NCBI GenBank assembly: GCA_014155875.1
Contig: JACEFZ010005524.1
Span: 93,660-157,659 of the forward strand
Source of the DNA: Cepaea nemoralis
Taxonomy: Eukaryota; Mollusca; Gastropoda; Stylommatophora; Helicidae
Reading direction: 5' to 3'
DNA length: 64,000 nt
A program made the translations under genes and the position numbers. This document shows positions 1-64,000 of this stretch, piece by piece (within the stretch, counting starts at the first letter, position 1; each line of letters opens with the position of its first letter). Below the pieces are notes generated by a model. The model saw only the letters and a program-made list of their open reading frames with translations, was not told where the DNA came from and searched no databases.

Positions 1-79
1 GACTTAATATGTATATTTAATTACTCTGTGAAATTAGCCCAAGATTTGTATTTCAGTTATTTGTTTATCCAATTTTTAG

Positions 80-62061
<61,982 letters not shown>

Positions 62062-63472
62062 GTAAGTACTAATTTGTCGACACATTTGAATTAATGAAAA
62101 GATTAAAAAACTTTCAATATATTGTGTTGTAAGTGCCATATTTCTATATGTGAATTAATGAGAAGACTAACAGCAGATGTTTGTATATTAGTACCATGAT
62201 TGCATATGCGTATGAATGAGATGGTGAAAAAGCTGTAGATATAATGCATTATGAATATAGATTTTGTATATTTGAATTAATGAGAAAAATCAAAAGCTGT
62301 ATTAAATGTGTTGTAAATACCATTTTCTATACGTTAAGAAATGAAAAGATTCCAAGAATCTGGAAAAGATTCTGTACAAGCATGTGTGGACAGAAATGGA
62401 ATATGCCTGAAAACAAAGCTGAAAGTCTACGAAGCAGTTGTATTATCCACACTGCTATATGCTTGTGAGACCTGGACTGTTTACCAGCGACACTCTAGGA
62501 AATTAAACCACTTACACACAGTCTGCCTTAGGAGGCTATTGAAGATTAAATAGCAAGACAAGATCCGAGACACTGAAGTCCTAGAAAGAGCATCCATGCC
62601 CAGTATCCACACTTTACTAATGACAAATCAGATTTGCTGGGCTGATCACTTGACACACATGCCAGATCATAGGCTCCCTAAACAAATTTTTTTGTGGCGA
62701 GCTGCGTTGTGGTAAACTTTCCCAAGGCTGTCAGAGGAAACGCTTTAAAGACATGCTGAAGATCTCACTAAAAGCTTTTGGAATTCATCACAACACTTGG
62801 AGGCTGCTGCCAAAATTTGTGGCGTACATCATTTGCAAGGGTGCAGTCATTTGTGAAGCAAACAGAACTGCAAGAGCTGCGGAAAAAAAAGGCTGGACAG
62901 AAAAAACACTGCAGGAGATCCTCCTGGAATGTCAAGCATTCTTTGCCTACATTGTCAAAGAACATTTTGAGCCAAAATAGGCCTTACCAGCCATCTTAGA
63001 ACTCACGGCTCCATACTTTCAACCCCCACTGGATGAAATGGATGGTCATCAGCATTCTTGATGGACAAACAACAATGAAAAGATTAAAAAGATGTACATG
63101 TATTGTGTTATAAGCTCTTTGTGTCTGTTTTCAAATTAATGAGAAGAGTTTAAAAAAAAAACAGTATGTGTATTGTGTTATAAGTACCATGTTTGTGTAT
63201 TTGAATTAAAAAGAAGATTGACAAGCTTTAGATATAATGTGTTGCACATGAATTAAAGAGAAGATTTAAAAGCTGTAGATATAATGTGTTATAAATACCA
63301 TGTTTCTATATGTGAATTAAAGAGAAAATTAAAAAGCAGTGTACCATTTTGTCTACATACGTTTGAATGAATGAGATCCTATAAAATTTTAGATGTATTG
63401 TGATATAAGTACTATGTGTCTGTATTTGAATTAATGAGAAGATTAAAGATATAGATGTGTTGTAAGTAAAAT
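62062..63472 (+). repeat. Minisatellite of about 60-65 bp starting at the E13 donor, split by a LINE insertion
   Basis: About 10-11 diverged units of the form GTAAGTACCATGTTTCTATA, then TGTGAATTAATGAGAAGATT and an A/T-rich rest. Donor-like starts are seen near 62062 (true donor), 62131, 62193, 62318, 63183 and 63410. The LINE at 62352-63073 sits inside the array. Confidence 0.8.
62352..63073 (+). mobile_element. 5'-truncated copy of the 40191-type retrotransposon with 12-bp TSD
   Basis: Flanked by AATGAAAAGATT at 62340-62351 and 63074-63085. It carries only the RT tail and 3' end: KLKVYEAVVLSTLLYACETW, then SRKLNHLHTVCLRRLLKIK, a stop, LERASMPSIHTLL, MPDHRLPK and a damaged finger, ending TGATGGACAAACAAC. 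Several stops and frameshifts, so it is older than the 40191 insertion. Confidence 0.9.
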
Positions 63473-63479
63473 CTATCAA

Positions 63480-63820
63480 AATGCTGTATAGAACCTATAC
63501 TGTTTTATGCTAGTGAAGCAAGAACATTTAGCAGACAAGCTTAGAAAGATCTGATGGCAGTGGAAATTTTGTTTCTGAAAAAAATGCAAAGAATGCAATC
63601 AGTGGACTGAAAAATGAAAGAATCAGTTCTTAAGAAAAAATAAAAACCATAAATTGATATTGATGGGGAAAAAAATACAAGGAAATAGCAGAGAAGTAAA
63701 TACCTGGATGTCTTGGCCACGTGACATAGTAGAGACAAGAACACAGAGCTGATCCACAACTCTGGTGATCGTGTGAGATGGCAAAACATGACCGCCTACG
63801 CTTATCAGCATGGCATTGTT
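63480..63820 (+). pseudogene. LINE RT tail fragment
   Basis: LLY-like start (RTYTVLCxSEARTF), DLMAVEILFLKKMQRM, then KYLDVLATW, SRDKNTELIHNSGDRVRWQN and MTAYAYQHG; same family as 45270-45485. Confidence 0.65.
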
Positions 63821-63839
63821 TTTTAATTGAAAATTGATT

Positions 63840-64000
63840 TTAGAGAAATTAGACTCGGCCAGTCAAGTTTTTTTTGACATGTTATGAGGAGAAATGAACT
63901 TGAAAACTTAATGACAACTGGCAAATTTGATGGAAAAAGTGCAAGAGGAAAGCAAACAGATAAATACCTGGATGGCTTTTTCCACATGCCATGATCAAAA
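63840..64000 (+). pseudogene. LINE RT tail fragment, cut by the window end
   Basis: Reading ENLMTTGKFDGKSARGKQTD then KYLDGF; second tandem-like copy of the same RT tail. Confidence 0.6.

Overview
This is eukaryotic, intron-rich, repeat-rich DNA. It is most likely from a lophotrochozoan invertebrate, plausibly a gastropod mollusc: the style of the LINEs and tRNA-derived SINEs and the low gene density suggest this, but the species cannot be fixed from sequence alone. I see one host gene. It runs on the + strand across the whole window and extends past both ends: an orthologue of LYST (lysosomal trafficking regulator, BEACH family). Thirteen distinct coding exons (E1-E13, about 2.87 kb, about 956 codons) are supported by splice sites, consistent intron phases and family resemblance. 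They cover the armadillo/HEAT-like part upstream of the PH-BEACH-WD40 end, which lies beyond the right edge.

Layout. 1-6163 holds E1-E5 (E5 continues to 6690), with LINE and SINE fragments and two minisatellites. 6164-25504 (copy A) and 25505-44881 (copy B) are a direct duplication of about 19.35 kb, containing most of E5 plus E6-E10 and all their introns. 44882-64000 holds E11, E12 and E13 with large introns full of LINE and SINE pieces, a 2.35-kb array of 19-bp repeats and a hAT miniature element. Within each duplicate lie a 36-bp minisatellite, a candidate LTR, SINEs, a (CT)n-(C)n tract, an internally deleted hAT transposon with 8-bp target-site duplication, and a full-length APE-endonuclease/RT non-LTR retrotransposon with an 11-bp target-site duplication and a C-terminal zinc finger.

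The duplication is probably an assembly artefact: two unmerged, overlapping contig ends. The copies carry private indels that break exons on one side only. Copy A exons E6, E7 and E10 have the wrong length while copy B versions keep frame; E5 in copy B is worse than in copy A. The junction falls inside E5 with no splice acceptor, and the exon phases do not permit E10 of A to join E6 of B in frame. Parts of copy A also show a base-run 'assimilation' pattern typical of poor consensus calling.

I found no new multi-gene system. The most interesting biological pattern is that two LYST introns (after E2 and after E13) begin with tandem arrays whose first unit is the 5' splice site itself, so the arrays are rows of donor-like sequences. 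Also notable are several nested insertions with exact target-site duplications, which give a relative chronology.
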